Shown in pieces: positions 63,874 to 64,000 of a DNA stretch of 64,000 nucleotides. Each line of letters opens with the position of its first letter. Position 1 is the first letter of the stretch. The stretch covers positions 91,678-155,677 of the forward strand of contig JACCER010000009.1 in the NCBI GenBank assembly GCA_013416445.1, written 5' to 3'. The position numbers were made by a program, and so were the translations under genes. The DNA comes from Alcaligenaceae bacterium. Lineage in GTDB: Bacteria > Pseudomonadota > Gammaproteobacteria > Burkholderiales > Burkholderiaceae_B. The notes under the pieces are model-generated. The model did no database searches and was not told the origin of the DNA. It saw only the letters and a program-made list of their open reading frames with translations.

Positions 63874-64000
63874 TGGACTTGCCTCGGTTTCACGTACAGC
63901 AGCTCATGCTGCTTTAAGCACTGCCTCCATTTGCACCGGCGTACGATACCCGATAGCTGAGTGCAGGCGTACTCGATTATAGAAGCCCTCAATCCAATTG
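63874..64000 (-). mobile_element. End of an IS3-family insertion sequence
   Basis: The transposase frame (see next entry) continues past the window. The terminal inverted repeat is probably near TGGACTTGCCTCGGTTTC (63874-63891), which is a guess as the other end is not visible. Confidence 0.5.
63904..64000 (-). CDS. IS3-family transposase OrfB, C-terminal end (cut by window edge)
   Basis: On the minus strand the last 32 codons read NWIEGFYNRVRLHSAIGYRTP, then VQMEAVLKAA and stop at 63904. The FYNxxRxHSAIGYxTP motif is the standard C-terminus of IS3-family DDE transposases. The gene continues past the window edge. Confidence 0.85.
   Translation of the reverse strand, partial: NWIEGFYNRVRLHSAIGYRTPVQMEAVLKAA

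Noticed and set aside
47602..64000. CRISPR array in the island
   Set aside because: No regularly spaced repeat-spacer pattern and no cas genes were found.

Overview
The window looks like a chromosomal segment of a betaproteobacterium of the order Burkholderiales, most likely family Alcaligenaceae (Bordetella/Pusillimonas-like). This rests on protein similarity by eye and on gene blocks typical of that group: ubiE, Tim44-like, ubiJ and ubiB in a row; prepilin peptidase, coaE and zapD; DUF3460, scpA and panC; and phoB-phoR. No database search was possible, so the genus is not fixed.

Positions 1-47700 are core or slowly changing genome. In order they hold: a TAXI-type TRAP transporter with a divergent LysR regulator (1-2694); a STAS protein, pxpB/pxpC and a VOC protein (2852-5333); phoB-phoR (5420-7419); ubiquinone genes ubiE, ubiJ and ubiB with a Tim44-like protein, a ferritin-like protein and rfaE2 (7598-13311); an MFS transporter and a hotdog thioesterase inside repeat-rich flanks (13312-16109); tolC and pcm; thiD and thiG; vitamin B12 uptake genes btuF and btuB behind a cobalamin riboswitch, next to B12-dependent metH (16110-27086); a regulator, DUF3460, scpA and panC; a lone LuxR-type HTH protein, an NlpE-like lipoprotein, prepilin peptidase, coaE and zapD; a MuxABC-OpmB/MdtABC-like tripartite efflux operon (33653-42704); a peptidase, a Nudix/ThiE-like fusion, a DUF815 ATPase and ispB. 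A dispersed palindromic repeat family built on CGTAGGTCGGATTA lies between many of these genes and supplies the stop codons of zapD and the M20 peptidase.

A tRNA-Pro(CGG) gene at 47602-47678 marks the left edge of a genomic island that runs past the end of the window. A tyrosine integrase follows, then an SSB-like and a replication-relaxation-like protein, several XRE regulators, a hairpin-dense non-coding stretch that could be an origin or transfer site, and a two-gene OLD nuclease plus UvrD-like helicase operon (54268-58550) that I read as a large-protein Gabija-type (class 2 OLD) phage-defence system. Beyond that are a MITE-like element, small proteins of unknown function with near-identical ribosome binding sites, a gene broken at a seven-C tract, a protein made of an internal duplication, an orphan HipB-like protein, and a protein whose 5' end has a decayed second copy 0.8 kb upstream. 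The window ends inside an IS3-family transposase. A 16-bp palindrome, CTTTTGTCGACAAAAG, occurs three times in the island (once with one mismatch) and may be the site of an island-encoded DNA-binding protein.

The main links are: B12 import (btuB, btuF) feeding metH; thiD, thiG and the ThiE-like fusion in thiamine metabolism; ubiE, ubiJ, ubiB and ispB in ubiquinone synthesis; and integrase, SSB and relaxation proteins carrying a defence cargo.
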